Source: CAZEAP01 sp964510315 (GTDB lineage Bacteria > Planctomycetota > Brocadiia > SM23-32). From it: a stretch of 64,000 nt of DNA. The DNA is taken from NCBI GenBank assembly GCA_964510315.1, contig CAZEAP010000017.1:12635-76634 (forward strand), in the 5' to 3' direction. The position numbers were made by a program, and so were the translations under genes. Shown one piece after another: positions 47,702-56,520 of the stretch; position 1 is the stretch's first letter, and each line of letters opens with the position of its first letter. The notes beneath the pieces were generated by a model, which was not told the DNA's origin, ran no database searches, and saw only the letters and a program-made list of their open reading frames with translations.

Positions 47702-50137
47702 CTATTTTAGCTGGTCGCGGATGTTTTTTTCAATGCTGGCCGGCAGCCTCTTCTTCGGGGCCGGCCGCTCCGGCGGCTGCGACTCTTCAGGTTCCGCCGC
47801 CGACGGCGGGGCGTACTTCGGGACGTAGGGGTCCAGCTCCAGCAGATGATGCAGCAGCACGAGGGCCGCTTCCTTGTCGGGTATGTTGCCCCGCGTCCCG
47901 CTCTCCACCGCGGAGAACGAGGAGGGGGGCACGGCCGCTCCCACGCAGGAGAGGCAGCCGGTCCGGCACTCACAGCCGTGGATGATCTCCACCGTGGCCT
48001 GCATGACGTCCTCGGCCAACTCGGAGGCCTTCTCGCTGAAGCCCATCCCCTGGGGATACTTGTCGAAGACGAACAGGGTCGGCCGGTCCATGTTGGAACT
48101 GTCCACCACGGTGCCGATGTCCATCGTGTCGCACATGGCAAACAGGGGAACCACCTCGACGAGGACGTTGGCGATGCCGACCAGCCCCTCGGCCGGCTCG
48201 CGGCCGTAGTGGCGCGCCAGCTCGACCGCCTCCTCCGGCGGCAGCGTCCACCAGGCCACCGTCTGCAGGTCCTGGGGCGGGAGGTCCAGCTCCTCGTACC
48301 CGATGCTCTCACGTGAGCCGAAGCGGACCTTCTTGAACATGGTCACGCAGGAGGTGACGATCACCGGCGCCGTTCCGGTCTGGCTGACCCGCCAGGACCT
48401 GCTCTGCATCTCCTCACGCTCCTCGATCCGGATGCTGGCCTCCGTGATCGCCTGGGTGAAGTAGTCCACGTCCTCCCGCCCGACGAAAGCGACCTTCTTG
48501 TCGATGTCCAGCTCCGAGACCATGTAGGTCTCGCCCCTGTGCAGGTAGACGGCGTTGTCGTGGACCTGGGAGAAAGCGCTGGCCTCGTCGACGTAGCCGA
48601 CCACCCGGTCTTCCTCGGCGTCCATGATGGTGTAGGTAGTGCCGCTGATGCTGCGGAGGTTCACCCGGGCGGCGGGATAGCCCTGGCCGGTCCAGTACCA
48701 GCGGTCTTCGATCCGCCGGGCCATCCGGTTCTCCTCCATGATCTGCAGCAGCGCCTCGGTGTACTCCCCGAACAGCTCGCTCTCGCCCCGCTTGACGGGC
48801 AGTTCATGGACGGCGGTCTGGAGGTGGTTGCAGGCTACGTAGGCGTTGTCGGGGTCGATGACGGCGTTCTCCGGGCTCTCCTCGAAGATGTAGCGGGGCG
48901 TCTGCATCAGGAACTGGTCCACCGGGGCGTTCTGGGCGATCAGGAAGACCAGCGACTCTTCGGTGCCCCGACCGGCCCGGCCGGCCTGCTGCCAGGTGCT
49001 GGCGATGGTGCCCGGATAGCCGACGACCAGGCAGGCGTCCAGGCTGCCGATGTCGATCCCCAGCTCCAAAGCGTTCGTGCTGGCCACGCCGAGCAGCTCG
49101 CGGGCCGGCAGCTTCCGTTCCACCTCGCGCCGTTCCTCCGGCAGGTAGCCTCCACGATACGCCTTCACGGCGTCCGCCAGATGCGGACTGACCTCGGCCA
49201 GTTGCTCCCGGCAGGCCCGGTAGAGCCGCTCGGCCCCCCTGCGGGTCCTGCAGAAGCCAATGACCTGGACGTCGTCCTTGATCAGTTCGGTCATCAGGGT
49301 GACCGCCTCGGTCAGGGGGCTCCGCCGACCGGCGGCGGTGCCCAGGCGGGGCGGATTCCACAGCACAAAGCATTTCGTCCCGCCCGGCGAACCGTCGTTG
49401 TCGATCAAGCGCATGGGGCGCCCCGTCAGCCTCTCGGCGTGTTCACCCGGGTTTGCAATGGTGGCCGAAGAGCAGACCATCTGTGGCTCGGCGCCGTAGT
49501 GGTCCGCGATGCGGTGCAGGCGGCGGAGCGTGTTGGCCACGTTCGAGCCGAACAACCCACGATAGGAATGAATCTCGTCCAGCACGACGTAGCGGAGGTG
49601 CGCGAAGAAACGGCTCCACCGTCCGTGGTTCGGCAGGATGCCCTGGTGGAGCATGTCCGGGTTGGTGAGGATGAGCGAAGCATCGTCGCGAAGGCTTCGG
49701 CGCTGGTCGGTGGGGGTATCGCCGTCATAGGTTCCCCCCGTAACGGAGACCTCCGGGCAGGCCCCCATCAGCTCCTTCAGCATGCGGAGCTGGTCCTGGG
49801 CGAGTGCCTTCGTGGGATAGATGAACAGGGCGGTCGCCCGCTCGTCCTCCAGCACGCTCCGGAAGACCGGCAGGATGTAGCAAAGGCTCTTCCCGCTGGC
49901 CGTGGAGGTTACAACGACGAAGCCCTCCCCCTCGGCGGCGGCGTCCACCGCCCGGGCCTGATGCACGAAGAGCCTTTCTATGCCGACGCGCCGCAGCATC
50001 TGCCGCAGGGCCTCCGGCAGCGAATGCTCCGGCTCGTCGTATTCACCCTCGCGCGCGGGGAGCCGGCGCACCTCGACGATCTGCCCCTGGTACCAGGGCG
50101 CGGCCGTTACGTGGTCGAGGAATTTATCGACATTCAT
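47702..50137 (-). CDS. DEAD/DEAH-box helicase with DUF1998 (MrfA/YprA-like)
   Basis: 811-residue superfamily 2 helicase. Motif I TSTASGKSL (about 77-85), Ia IYPTKALAQDQ, DEAH-type motif II VLDEIHSY, SAT in CSSATIANP, motif V STNALELGIDIG and motif VI QQAGRAGRG. The C-terminal DUF1998-type domain keeps four cysteines (GCECRTGCLSCVG) for a structural zinc. MrfA in Bacillus repairs mitomycin-induced lesions together with the exonuclease MrfB; no mrfB is seen here. The start overlaps the phosphatase stop by 4 bp (ATGA). Confidence 0.92.
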   Translation of the reverse strand: MNVDKFLDHVTAAPWYQGQIVEVRRLPAREGEYDEPEHSLPEALRQMLRRVGIERLFVHQARAVDAAAEGEGFVVVTSTASGKSLCYILPVFRSVLEDERATALFIYPTKALAQDQLRMLKELMGACPEVSVTGGTYDGDTPTDQRRSLRDDASLILTNPDMLHQGILPNHGRWSRFFAHLRYVVLDEIHSYRGLFGSNVANTLRRLHRIADHYGAEPQMVCSSATIANPGEHAERLTGRPMRLIDNDGSPGGTKCFVLWNPPRLGTAAGRRSPLTEAVTLMTELIKDDVQVIGFCRTRRGAERLYRACREQLAEVSPHLADAVKAYRGGYLPEERREVERKLPARELLGVASTNALELGIDIGSLDACLVVGYPGTIASTWQQAGRAGRGTEESLVFLIAQNAPVDQFLMQTPRYIFEESPENAVIDPDNAYVACNHLQTAVHELPVKRGESELFGEYTEALLQIMEENRMARRIEDRWYWTGQGYPAARVNLRSISGTTYTIMDAEEDRVVGYVDEASAFSQVHDNAVYLHRGETYMVSELDIDKKVAFVGREDVDYFTQAITEASIRIEEREEMQSRSWRVSQTGTAPVIVTSCVTMFKKVRFGSRESIGYEELDLPPQDLQTVAWWTLPPEEAVELARHYGREPAEGLVGIANVLVEVVPLFAMCDTMDIGTVVDSSNMDRPTLFVFDKYPQGMGFSEKASELAEDVMQATVEIIHGCECRTGCLSCVGAAVPPSSFSAVESGTRGNIPDKEAALVLLHHLLELDPYVPKYAPPSAAEPEESQPPERPAPKKRLPASIEKNIRDQLK

Positions 50138-50607
50138 CGGCCTGGGAGTTCTCCATTCTCACGCTGACGCCGGGCGAAATCGTGCACGGCCTGCTCCTGC
50201 CCGGCGGTCTCGATGGAGCCGGGACGCTGTCTCCGGACAAATCGTATCGCCCTTTGCGGATCCATTCCACGGTGGACCAGGTAACAGGCGACTATGGTGC
50301 CGGTGCGCCCCCTCCCGGCCAGGCAATGGACGGCCACGGCGCCGTCGCCGGCGATGTGCTCCTCGCAGAAGCGCACGAACTCCTCGACCTGTTCGGGTGA
50401 GGGAGGTCGAAACTCGGCAATGGGCAGGTGAAGGTAAGCCAGGCCGGCCTGGCTCAGAGCCTGCTCCGGCCACTCGGTGCGGGTCAGGTTGACAAGCGCG
50501 CTGACCCCGCGGCGTCTCAACTGCTCCCAGTCCCTCGCCGAACCGCCGGGCCTGGCCATGGCGGCCAGTTCGTCTTCAATTATCCAACTGAACTCACGCA
50601 GACTCAT
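50134..50607 (-). CDS. Dual-specificity/tyrosine phosphatase-like protein
   Basis: 157 aa with the cysteine-phosphatase signature VHCLAGRGRTGT (nucleophile C95, arginine R101). A general-acid aspartate is not obvious upstream, where IAEFRPPS stands in place of the usual D-containing WPD-like loop. The pattern resembles the compact DUSP23-like group, from FSWIIEDELAAMARP at the N-terminus. Cytoplasmic. The ATG overlaps the maf stop by one base (TGATG), and its own stop overlaps the helicase start, so it is translated between them. The substrate is unknown. Confidence 0.88.
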   Translation of the reverse strand: MSLREFSWIIEDELAAMARPGGSARDWEQLRRRGVSALVNLTRTEWPEQALSQAGLAYLHLPIAEFRPPSPEQVEEFVRFCEEHIAGDGAVAVHCLAGRGRTGTIVACYLVHRGMDPQRAIRFVRRQRPGSIETAGQEQAVHDFARRQRENGELPGR

Positions 50608-51194
50608 CAAGACTCCCGTTCGCTGGGATAGAGATCCCGCAGCATACGCTCCAGCCGCTCCAGAGGCAGGCCCATCACCGCGGTGGCGCTGCCCTCCAGC
50701 CGCAGTACGTTGGGGTCGTCGGGCTGAAGGCCGTAGGCACCCGCCCGCCGGAGCGCACCCGGAAGTGCCGCCAGCTCCCGGAGTTCGGCCTCCGACATGG
50801 GGCGCATCCGGACGCTGGCGCTCATGCACGCCGTCTCGCACCGCCCCTCCGGACTCAGCAGGCACAGTCCGGTGAACACTTCGTGCGGGCGCCGACTCAG
50901 CCGACGCAGCATGCGAAGGGCTTCGTCGCGATCGGCGGGTTTGCCGATCACGTCCTCTCCGCAAGCGACCAGCGTGTCGGCGCCGATCACCAGCGCGTCG
51001 GGCCGCCTGTCCGCGACGTCCCGGGCCTTCGCCTCGGCCAGTTCCAGGGCCAGCCCCGCCGGTTCGGAGGAGTCGAACCCTTCCTCCCGGACCCGGGGTG
51101 TCAGAACGTCGAAGTCCCGCAGCAGCCTGCTGAGAAGCTTCCGCCGGGTGGGTGACCGGCTCGCCAGGACAACGGGAACCGGTATCTCAATCAC
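50607..51194 (-). CDS. maf: Maf-family nucleoside triphosphate pyrophosphatase
   Basis: House-cleaning pyrophosphatase for non-canonical or methylated nucleotides (dTTP/UTP type or m7GTP type). Family pattern: VVLASRSPTRRKLLSRL at the N-terminus, ALELAEAKARDVA, VIGADTLV with the catalytic aspartate (about 70-75), GKPADRDEALRMLRRLSRRPHEVFTGLCL and the C-terminal GSATAVMGLPLERL. 195 aa; GTG start. The start lies 8 bp inside the preceding TPR-like gene. Confidence 0.92.
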   Translation of the reverse strand: MIEIPVPVVLASRSPTRRKLLSRLLRDFDVLTPRVREEGFDSSEPAGLALELAEAKARDVADRRPDALVIGADTLVACGEDVIGKPADRDEALRMLRRLSRRPHEVFTGLCLLSPEGRCETACMSASVRMRPMSEAELRELAALPGALRRAGAYGLQPDDPNVLRLEGSATAVMGLPLERLERMLRDLYPSERES

Positions 51195-51912
51195 TTTCTT
51201 CCTTCTGCTTTTGCTTGCCTGTGGCTTCGGCCCCTTCTTCGGCGCTGGAATCCTCGCCCTCCTGCTCGGGGGGAAGCGCTTCCAGGCGCTCCTCCAGTCG
51301 CTGTATTCGCTCCCAGTAGTCGGTGCGCCAGCGACCCTTCTCCGGGGCCGCCTGCAGCGCTTTCCGGTAGGCCCGCAGGGCCACCCTCGGCTTGTCGAGT
51401 TCGGCGCAGCACTCCCCCACCTCCTCCCACACCACCATGGGCAGGGGATTGAACCGACGGGCGTTCTTGACCAGAAACAGGGTGGCCGACTGGCCCTCCC
51501 TCACCTCCGGCTCGTCCATTACGTAGGAGTTGCCCTCCGAGAGCAGCAGTAGTTCGATCTGGGGGAGCGTGGAGGTGCGGTATAGCTGAAGCGTCCGGGT
51601 GTAATCTTCCAGTTCAGCGTCGGGCCGGCGGTTCATCAGGTACTGCCAGTAGCACACGACGCGGCGGGGGTCGTCATTCCGGCGGGCCACCTCCCCCAGA
51701 GCCCACAGCGCATCGTCCGCCCACGGGCTTTCCGGATGCTCCTTCGCAATGCTCTCCAGCAACGCCACCCGCCGGCGGGGGGCCATCTTTGCAGTGAAGG
51801 CGCGCTGGAAGGCCCTACGGGGATCGAGCGACGTCTTCTCAGCGGCTTCGGTCGGAAGCGCCGCAGCCGCAAGGACAATCGCGATGAGGACTTTCGTAAA
51901 GACCTCGGCCAC
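51187..51912 (-). CDS. Exported TPR-like protein
   Basis: 241 aa from a GTG at 51912 (GGAGAG 6 nt before). A signal peptide VFTKVLIAIVLAAAALPTEA is followed by helical repeats: RRVALLESIAKEHPESPWADDALWALGEVARRNDD and MVVWEEVGECCAELDKPRVALRAYRKALQAAPEKG, which are TPR-like. The C-terminus is Glu/Lys-rich (EQEGEDSSAEEGAEATGKQKQKEE). No family name. It is first in a unit TPR-maf-phosphatase-helicase. An upstream TTG at 51990 is the -35 box of its promoter and not a start. Confidence 0.75.
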   Translation of the reverse strand: MAEVFTKVLIAIVLAAAALPTEAAEKTSLDPRRAFQRAFTAKMAPRRRVALLESIAKEHPESPWADDALWALGEVARRNDDPRRVVCYWQYLMNRRPDAELEDYTRTLQLYRTSTLPQIELLLLSEGNSYVMDEPEVREGQSATLFLVKNARRFNPLPMVVWEEVGECCAELDKPRVALRAYRKALQAAPEKGRWRTDYWERIQRLEERLEALPPEQEGEDSSAEEGAEATGKQKQKEESD

Positions 51913-51961
51913 CGGGCTCTCCCCGACTACGAACGGACAGGAAACCGCCGGACAGAAATCC

Positions 51962-51990
51962 AATATAGGCTCCCCGGCCCCCGCCGTCAA
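51962..51990 (-). promoter_or_regulatory. Promoter of the TPR-maf-phosphatase-helicase unit
   Basis: Minus strand: TTGACG (51985-51990), 17-bp spacer, TATATT (51962-51967), about 50 bp before the GTG at 51912. Confidence 0.78.
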
Positions 51991-52012
51991 ATATGGGCCG
52001 CCCCGCGGGGGC

Positions 52013-52042
52013 TTGACCGCTCGGGCGGACGTCCAATATCAT
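52013..52042 (+). promoter_or_regulatory. Promoter of the LPP20-like lipoprotein
   Basis: TTGACC at 52013-52018, 18-bp spacer, TATCAT at 52037-52042. The ATG at 52055 follows within about 12 bp, so the transcript would be nearly leaderless. It is back-to-back with the promoter at 51962-51990. Confidence 0.55.
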
Positions 52043-52054
52043 CGGGCACAGGAA

Positions 52055-54103
52055 ATGGCACACGACAAAGCGCACATAGCCGCAGCATCCCTGCTCGCCG
52101 CCGCGCTCCTCCTGGGGGGTTGCGCCGGACCCGCCGCGCCGGCTGATTCGGCCGAGGACAGACGGAAGCAGGGCGCCCGGGAACCATCGGAGCACACCGC
52201 ATTTCTCATCGCAGACGCCGTCGCCGAGAACGACGGGGAAGGGGCGCTCCGCGCGGCCCAAGTAGAGGCGCGCCGCGAGCTTGCGGACCTTGTGGCGAAG
52301 CGGGTCCGAGAGTCGCTGAAGGCTTTCTTCGCGCACCGAAATGGTGGGCCCTCACCCGAGGAACCCTTCTCCGCGGAGTACCGTCGGGAACTGGCCTCCG
52401 AGGTGGCCGCTTCGCTCCTGCGGGAGGTGTCCGCAGGCGAGCAGCAGGGGCAAAGCGGCCGGCGGCGGGTGCGATACAGCCTGCCGGTCGCCGCGGTGGA
52501 CCGGCAAATGGTGCGGCGAGTTCGCCAGGCATCCAGCGATTACAATCCCTTCGGAAAACCGCCCGAGCTGGCAGCGCGGGCGCTGAGCCAGTTTCTGGCG
52601 GAGCGCTCACGTGCCGACAAACTGGCGGCCACCCGCGCCAGGAAAGAATCGCCCGATGCGGAGGAAGGCTATCGGTTGCCGGACTGGCTGCGCACCGGCC
52701 GCCATGAGGACTACCCGCCGGAGCGGTACTTCACGGCCATCGGCGTCGGCCTGGACGCTGCAGGGGCGCGGCAGAGCGGCCTTGCTGAACTGGTCACGCG
52801 GGTCCAGAACCGGCTGACCTCGCTCGCCACCAGGCTCCGGGGGGATGCTGCGAGCGGCGCCCTCGCAGCAAACCTCACCGCCCTCGGCCCGGGGGAAATA
52901 CGGTTCACCGCGGACGACCTGGTCGCCACGCGCAACCCCGAGACCTGGCATGACCCGGTCACCGATACCCATTACGTGCTGGCGGCAATCGACCGGGAGA
53001 CGGCCGTCCTCGTTCTGCGGCGCCGCCTGGAGGAGGCGGCCGGCAGGAGTTCTCAGCTTTACGCGTCCGCCCGCAACCACCGAAAGGCGGGCAACCACGG
53101 GGCCGCACTCCGGGCTTACCTGGACACACTGGCAGCCGCCCGGGAGGCCGCCCTGCTGCAGCTTAAGGCCCTGGCGGTCGTTCCCGAGCAGGCCGACGAG
53201 GAATTCCGTGAGGCCCTTGAGCGTCCCGTTCTGACCGAAGCCGCAGCCCAAATCCGCTCCCTGCTGGAGGGCGCCGAGGTCAGCACCATCGGCGGCAACA
53301 GGCAGTGGGTCCGGCGCGATGCCCCGCCGCCGGAGCCATTTGTCGTGAAGGTAACGGCCGGTCCGGAGGAGGCGGCCTTCGAGGACGTCTGCGTGCGGTT
53401 CTCCACTGCCGGCCACCCGGAGAGCGCCCTGGCGCAGGCATGGACGGACGCCACGGGTACGGCCCGATGGAAACCGACCCAGCCGCTCCCGCCCCGCCAT
53501 GGCGAAGGTCGCATAGTGGCCTCACTGGACCTGGAGAAGATGGCACCGGAGGCGGCAACGAAGGGCCTGCCGCTGCCCTCCGCGCGGTTCGTGTACTTGC
53601 TCCGCTCGGCCCGCAACACCGCCTTTGCCGTCTCGTTGGAGGGGGATGCCGGGAAGGCGGTGGGCACGTCCCTGGCCGAGGCCCTTCGCGGAGAAGGCTT
53701 CCAGCAGGCCCACGGGGGCGCCGCCCCCGTCGTGCCGTCCGAGCCGGGGGGCAAGCCGGAGGACGCCGACATTCTGGAAGCATTCCAGCACATCCGGGAG
53801 AACCTCCAGGAACGGCGGTTCTTGCTGGTGGTCTGGGGCCGGGCGGAAACTGAGGTGATGGAGCGCCAGCAGACCAGCGAAGGCACGTTACACATCGTCT
53901 ACTGCTCGTTCAGGCTCAGGGTCCTGGACGCCGACATGCCGAGGGGGGAGGCAACGGTGCTCACCGTCGAGGGACAGGGACGGGGCGCCTACCTGGAGGA
54001 TGAGTCCGAAGCGGCCCGCCGCGCAAGGGCCGACGCCGCAGAGCAGGCCTCCGAGCGGCTGGTCCGGGGACTCCGCGGAAAGCTGGGGCCGGCGTCACCG
54101 TGA
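52055..54103 (+). CDS. LPP20-like lipoprotein
   Basis: 682 aa. Signal HIAAASLLAAALLLGGC with lipidated C23. A region around 222-262 (RYFTAIGVGLDAAGARQSGLAELVTRVQNRLTSLATRL) has the Ala-rich helix and strand order of the LPP20 family, and 40-90 may be a first degenerate copy (LRAAQVEARRELADLVAKRVRESLKAFF). The rest (about 330-680) includes a helical segment and a beta-rich part with FVVKVTAGPEEAAFEDVCVRF, then a C-terminal strand-rich domain (HIVYCSFRLRVLDADMPRGEATVLTVEG). Exported and anchored to a membrane. The function is unknown; CsgG/TolB-like assembly roles are conjecture. Confidence 0.75.
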   Translation: MAHDKAHIAAASLLAAALLLGGCAGPAAPADSAEDRRKQGAREPSEHTAFLIADAVAENDGEGALRAAQVEARRELADLVAKRVRESLKAFFAHRNGGPSPEEPFSAEYRRELASEVAASLLREVSAGEQQGQSGRRRVRYSLPVAAVDRQMVRRVRQASSDYNPFGKPPELAARALSQFLAERSRADKLAATRARKESPDAEEGYRLPDWLRTGRHEDYPPERYFTAIGVGLDAAGARQSGLAELVTRVQNRLTSLATRLRGDAASGALAANLTALGPGEIRFTADDLVATRNPETWHDPVTDTHYVLAAIDRETAVLVLRRRLEEAAGRSSQLYASARNHRKAGNHGAALRAYLDTLAAAREAALLQLKALAVVPEQADEEFREALERPVLTEAAAQIRSLLEGAEVSTIGGNRQWVRRDAPPPEPFVVKVTAGPEEAAFEDVCVRFSTAGHPESALAQAWTDATGTARWKPTQPLPPRHGEGRIVASLDLEKMAPEAATKGLPLPSARFVYLLRSARNTAFAVSLEGDAGKAVGTSLAEALRGEGFQQAHGGAAPVVPSEPGGKPEDADILEAFQHIRENLQERRFLLVVWGRAETEVMERQQTSEGTLHIVYCSFRLRVLDADMPRGEATVLTVEGQGRGAYLEDESEAARRARADAAEQASERLVRGLRGKLGPASP

Positions 54104-54121
54104 CGCGCCCTGCGGCTGCGC

Positions 54122-54150
54122 TTGATTCATCGGCTTTTTTCCCGTAACAT
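54122..54150 (+). promoter_or_regulatory. Promoter of the infC operon
   Basis: TTGATT at 54122-54127, 17-bp spacer, TAACAT at 54145-54150. The leader runs about 95 nt to the infC start and holds a small hairpin (GGC-c-TTGC / GCAAGCC) at 54162-54181. Confidence 0.7.
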
Positions 54151-54249
54151 CACACTTCTGGCCTTGCTGGGGCAAGCCAAACCGCAACGCCTCGACAAGG
54201 ATTCATCGCAGCCAATTGTGGCAATCAACTACAGAGAGGGAGGAAGGCA

Positions 54250-54750
54250 ATTCCCGACTACCGGGTTAATGAGCGCATCCGGGCCGAGACAGTCCGATTG
54301 ATCGACCCGGACGGCAACCAGGTGGGTATCATTCCCCGCAAGGAAGCACTGGAGCAGGCCAGCGAGAGAGAGCTTGACCTGGTGGAAGTGGCACCCGAGG
54401 CGAACCCGCCGGTCTGCAAGATGCTGGACTACGGCAAGTTCAAGTACCGGCAGAAGAAGAAGAGGAAGAGCCAGAAGCACCACAGGGCGCGGCTGAAGGA
54501 GATGCAGATCGGCCTGACCAGTCAGGAACACGATCTGTCCTTCAAGGCCGACCGCGTCCGGGAGTTCCTCGAAGAGCACGACAAGGTCATGCTCACCATG
54601 CGGCTGAGGGGCAGGGAGAAGGCGCACGTCGACCTGGCCCTGGAGAAGATGAACGACTTCTACGAGCGCTTCGAGGACCTCGCGCAGGTGGAGAGCGGTC
54701 CGGAGCGCGCCGGCGCCGGCCGCATCACCATGCTGCTGAAACCGAAGTAG
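54250..54750 (+). CDS. infC: Translation initiation factor IF-3, apparently AUU start
   Basis: Binds the 30S subunit, blocks 50S joining and proofreads start codons. The family N-terminus RVNERIRAETVRLIDPDGNQVGII lies upstream of the first conventional start (TTG at 54298), so translation must begin earlier. The frame is open to ATT at 54250, which follows AGGGAGGAAGG at ideal spacing and gives IPDYRVNERIRAE. AUU starts let IF-3 repress its own synthesis in E. coli, and the same control is likely here. The linker and C-domain are normal (LDLVEVAPEANPPVCKMLDYGKFKYRQKKK). 166 aa. First gene of infC-rpmI-rplT-pheS-pheT. Confidence 0.92.
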   Translation: MPDYRVNERIRAETVRLIDPDGNQVGIIPRKEALEQASERELDLVEVAPEANPPVCKMLDYGKFKYRQKKKRKSQKHHRARLKEMQIGLTSQEHDLSFKADRVREFLEEHDKVMLTMRLRGREKAHVDLALEKMNDFYERFEDLAQVESGPERAGAGRITMLLKPK

Positions 54751-54841
54751 ACCAGTCGCCTGAGCGCGAACCGCCGGCGTTCGGGCCGCCGGGAGGCTGC
54801 CCGAGCCCTCAACTCGACAGAGCAAAGGAGTCGTCCGCGTC

Positions 54842-55036
54842 ATGTCCCAGAAAACTCACAAAGGCCTGGCCAAGAGGTTGAAGAAGACCGGCACCGGAAA
54901 GGTGATGCACAGGCCCCCCGGAAGCAACCATCTGATGGGGAAGAAGTCCTCACGCAGGGCGCGCCGCCTCTCCCGCTGGAAGGAACTCAGCTCGAGCGAG
55001 CGGAAGTCCCTGGAACGACAGTACGGCAAAATATAG
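54842..55036 (+). CDS. rpmI: 50S ribosomal protein L35
   Basis: 64 aa, highly basic: THKGLAKRLKKTGTGKVMHRPPGSNHLMGKKSSRRARRLSR is the L35 pattern. It has an AAGGAG Shine-Dalgarno and lies in the canonical infC-rpmI-rplT order, 91 bp after infC. Confidence 0.96.
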   Translation: MSQKTHKGLAKRLKKTGTGKVMHRPPGSNHLMGKKSSRRARRLSRWKELSSSERKSLERQYGKI

Positions 55037-55081
55037 GCCTCTTGCCCGCCACAACCGCAAACAGCCCACCCCCCGAGGAAA

Positions 55082-55432
55082 ATGAGAACAAAAAGAGGCT
55101 ACGTCCGAAAACGGCGCGTCAAACGCCTGCTGAAGAGCGCCAAAGGCTATCGAGGCGGGCGCAGCAAACTGTTCCGTCCCGCCCGCGAGACGGTGCGTCG
55201 GGCGCAGTGGTATTCCCGCGCCGGCCGCCGCCAGAAAAAACGTGACTTCCGCAGGCTGTGGATAACCCGCATCAACGCCGCCGCCCGCATGCGCGGTATG
55301 AGCTACAGCAAGTTCATCGGCGGCCTGAAGAAGGCCGACGTCGAGCTGAACCGCAAGGTGCTGGCCAACCTGGCCCTCACCGACGAGGAAGCCTTCGACC
55401 AACTGGTGGAACTGGCCGGAGAGCAGCTCTGA
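55082..55432 (+). CDS. rplT: 50S ribosomal protein L20
   Basis: 116 aa: RVKRLLKSAKGYRGGRSKLFRPARETVRRAQWYSRAGRRQKKRDFRRLWITRINAAAR is diagnostic of L20, which binds 23S rRNA and is an early assembly protein. In E. coli L20 represses the rpmI-rplT message through a leader structure; no clear pseudoknot was recognised here by eye. GAGGAA precedes the ATG. Confidence 0.97.
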   Translation: MRTKRGYVRKRRVKRLLKSAKGYRGGRSKLFRPARETVRRAQWYSRAGRRQKKRDFRRLWITRINAAARMRGMSYSKFIGGLKKADVELNRKVLANLALTDEEAFDQLVELAGEQL

Positions 55433-55480
55433 GCCGGTTCCCCTTTCCGAACCGACCTCCGCCGGAGAGACAAAAAGGCT

Positions 55481-56497
55481 ATGTCTGTGACCGACAGAGC
55501 CGATGAGCTTCTCCAGCAGGCACGAGACCTGCTGGATGAAGCCGGGACGCGGGAGGAGGTCGAGGAGGTCCGCGTCCGCTTCCTCGGGCGCAAGGGGGAA
55601 GTGGCCGAACTGTTCAAAGGCATCCCCGACCTTACCGCCGAAGAGCGGCCCGCCGCCGGGCGGGCGGCCAATGAAGCCAAAGGGCGGATCGGCGAGATGC
55701 TCCAGGAGGCGCTCCGGCGGGTGAGCGCCGAAGAGGAGGAGGCCGGCGCCCCGCCCGACCCCACGCTCCCGCCCATGCGGGCACCCCGTGGGAGCATCCA
55801 TCCGGTCTCCCGAACCATGGAGGAGATGGTGGACATCTTCCGGGAGCTGGGTTTCGAGTCGGTCCGGGGGCGTGAGGTGGAGACCGATTGGTACAACTTC
55901 GAGGCCCTCAACATTCCGCCCGACCACCCGGCGCGGGACGAGTGGGACACCTTCTACATCACCGACAGCGTTCTGCTCCGCCCCCACACCTCGCCCGGAC
56001 AGGTCCGGGTGATGGAGCAGCGCCGCCCGCCCCTTCGGATCGTGGTGCCGGGGCGCTGCTTCCGGCGGGACACCGAGGACGCCACCCACTTCTCCATGTT
56101 CCACCAGCTCGAAGGGCTGATGGTCGGGGAGGGGGTCAACTTCGGCGACCTGAAGGCCGTCCTCCATATATTCCTGAGGCGACTGTTCCGCGAGGATGTT
56201 GATGTTCGCTTCGAGCCGGATTTCTTTCCCTTCACCGAACCCAGCGCGCAGGTGCACTGTTCCTGCGTGATCTGCGGCGGAGAGGGCTGCCGAACCTGCT
56301 CCTACAGCGGCTGGCTGGAACTGCTCGGCTGCGGAATGGTGCATCCGAAGGTCTTCGAGGCGGTCGGCTACGACACCGAGCGATACACGGGCTTCGCCTT
56401 CGGGATGGGAGTGGACAGGCTGGCCCTGCTGCGTTACCAGATACCGGACGGTCGGCTGTTCTTCCAGGGCGACGTGCGGTTCCTCCGACAGTTCTGA
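55481..56497 (+). CDS. pheS: Phenylalanyl-tRNA synthetase alpha subunit
   Basis: 338 aa catalytic subunit of the alpha2-beta2 enzyme. N-terminal coiled-coil arm (about 1-80) for tRNA, then class II motifs: GSIHPVSRTMEEMVDIFRELGFESVRG (motif 1), PDHPARDEWDTFYI, RVMEQRRPPLRIVVPGRCFRRDTEDATHFSMFHQLEGLMV (motif 2 region), EPSAQVHCSCVICGGEGCRTCSYSGWLELLGCGMVHP with extra cysteines, and AFGMGVDRLALLRY (motif 3). Its neighbour pheT starts 23 bp later. Confidence 0.96.
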   Translation: MSVTDRADELLQQARDLLDEAGTREEVEEVRVRFLGRKGEVAELFKGIPDLTAEERPAAGRAANEAKGRIGEMLQEALRRVSAEEEEAGAPPDPTLPPMRAPRGSIHPVSRTMEEMVDIFRELGFESVRGREVETDWYNFEALNIPPDHPARDEWDTFYITDSVLLRPHTSPGQVRVMEQRRPPLRIVVPGRCFRRDTEDATHFSMFHQLEGLMVGEGVNFGDLKAVLHIFLRRLFREDVDVRFEPDFFPFTEPSAQVHCSCVICGGEGCRTCSYSGWLELLGCGMVHPKVFEAVGYDTERYTGFAFGMGVDRLALLRYQIPDGRLFFQGDVRFLRQF

Positions 56498-56520
56498 ACC
56501 CCCGACGGGTCCATTGAGCC

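Noticed and set aside
47702..50137. Helicase as part of a phage-defence island
   Set aside because: The MrfA-type DUF1998 helicase lies among housekeeping genes (maf, serS, pfk) with no nuclease, methylase or other defence partner nearby.
54298..54300. TTG as the infC start
   Set aside because: It would delete the conserved RVNERIRAETVR segment; ATT at 54250 has the proper Shine-Dalgarno.
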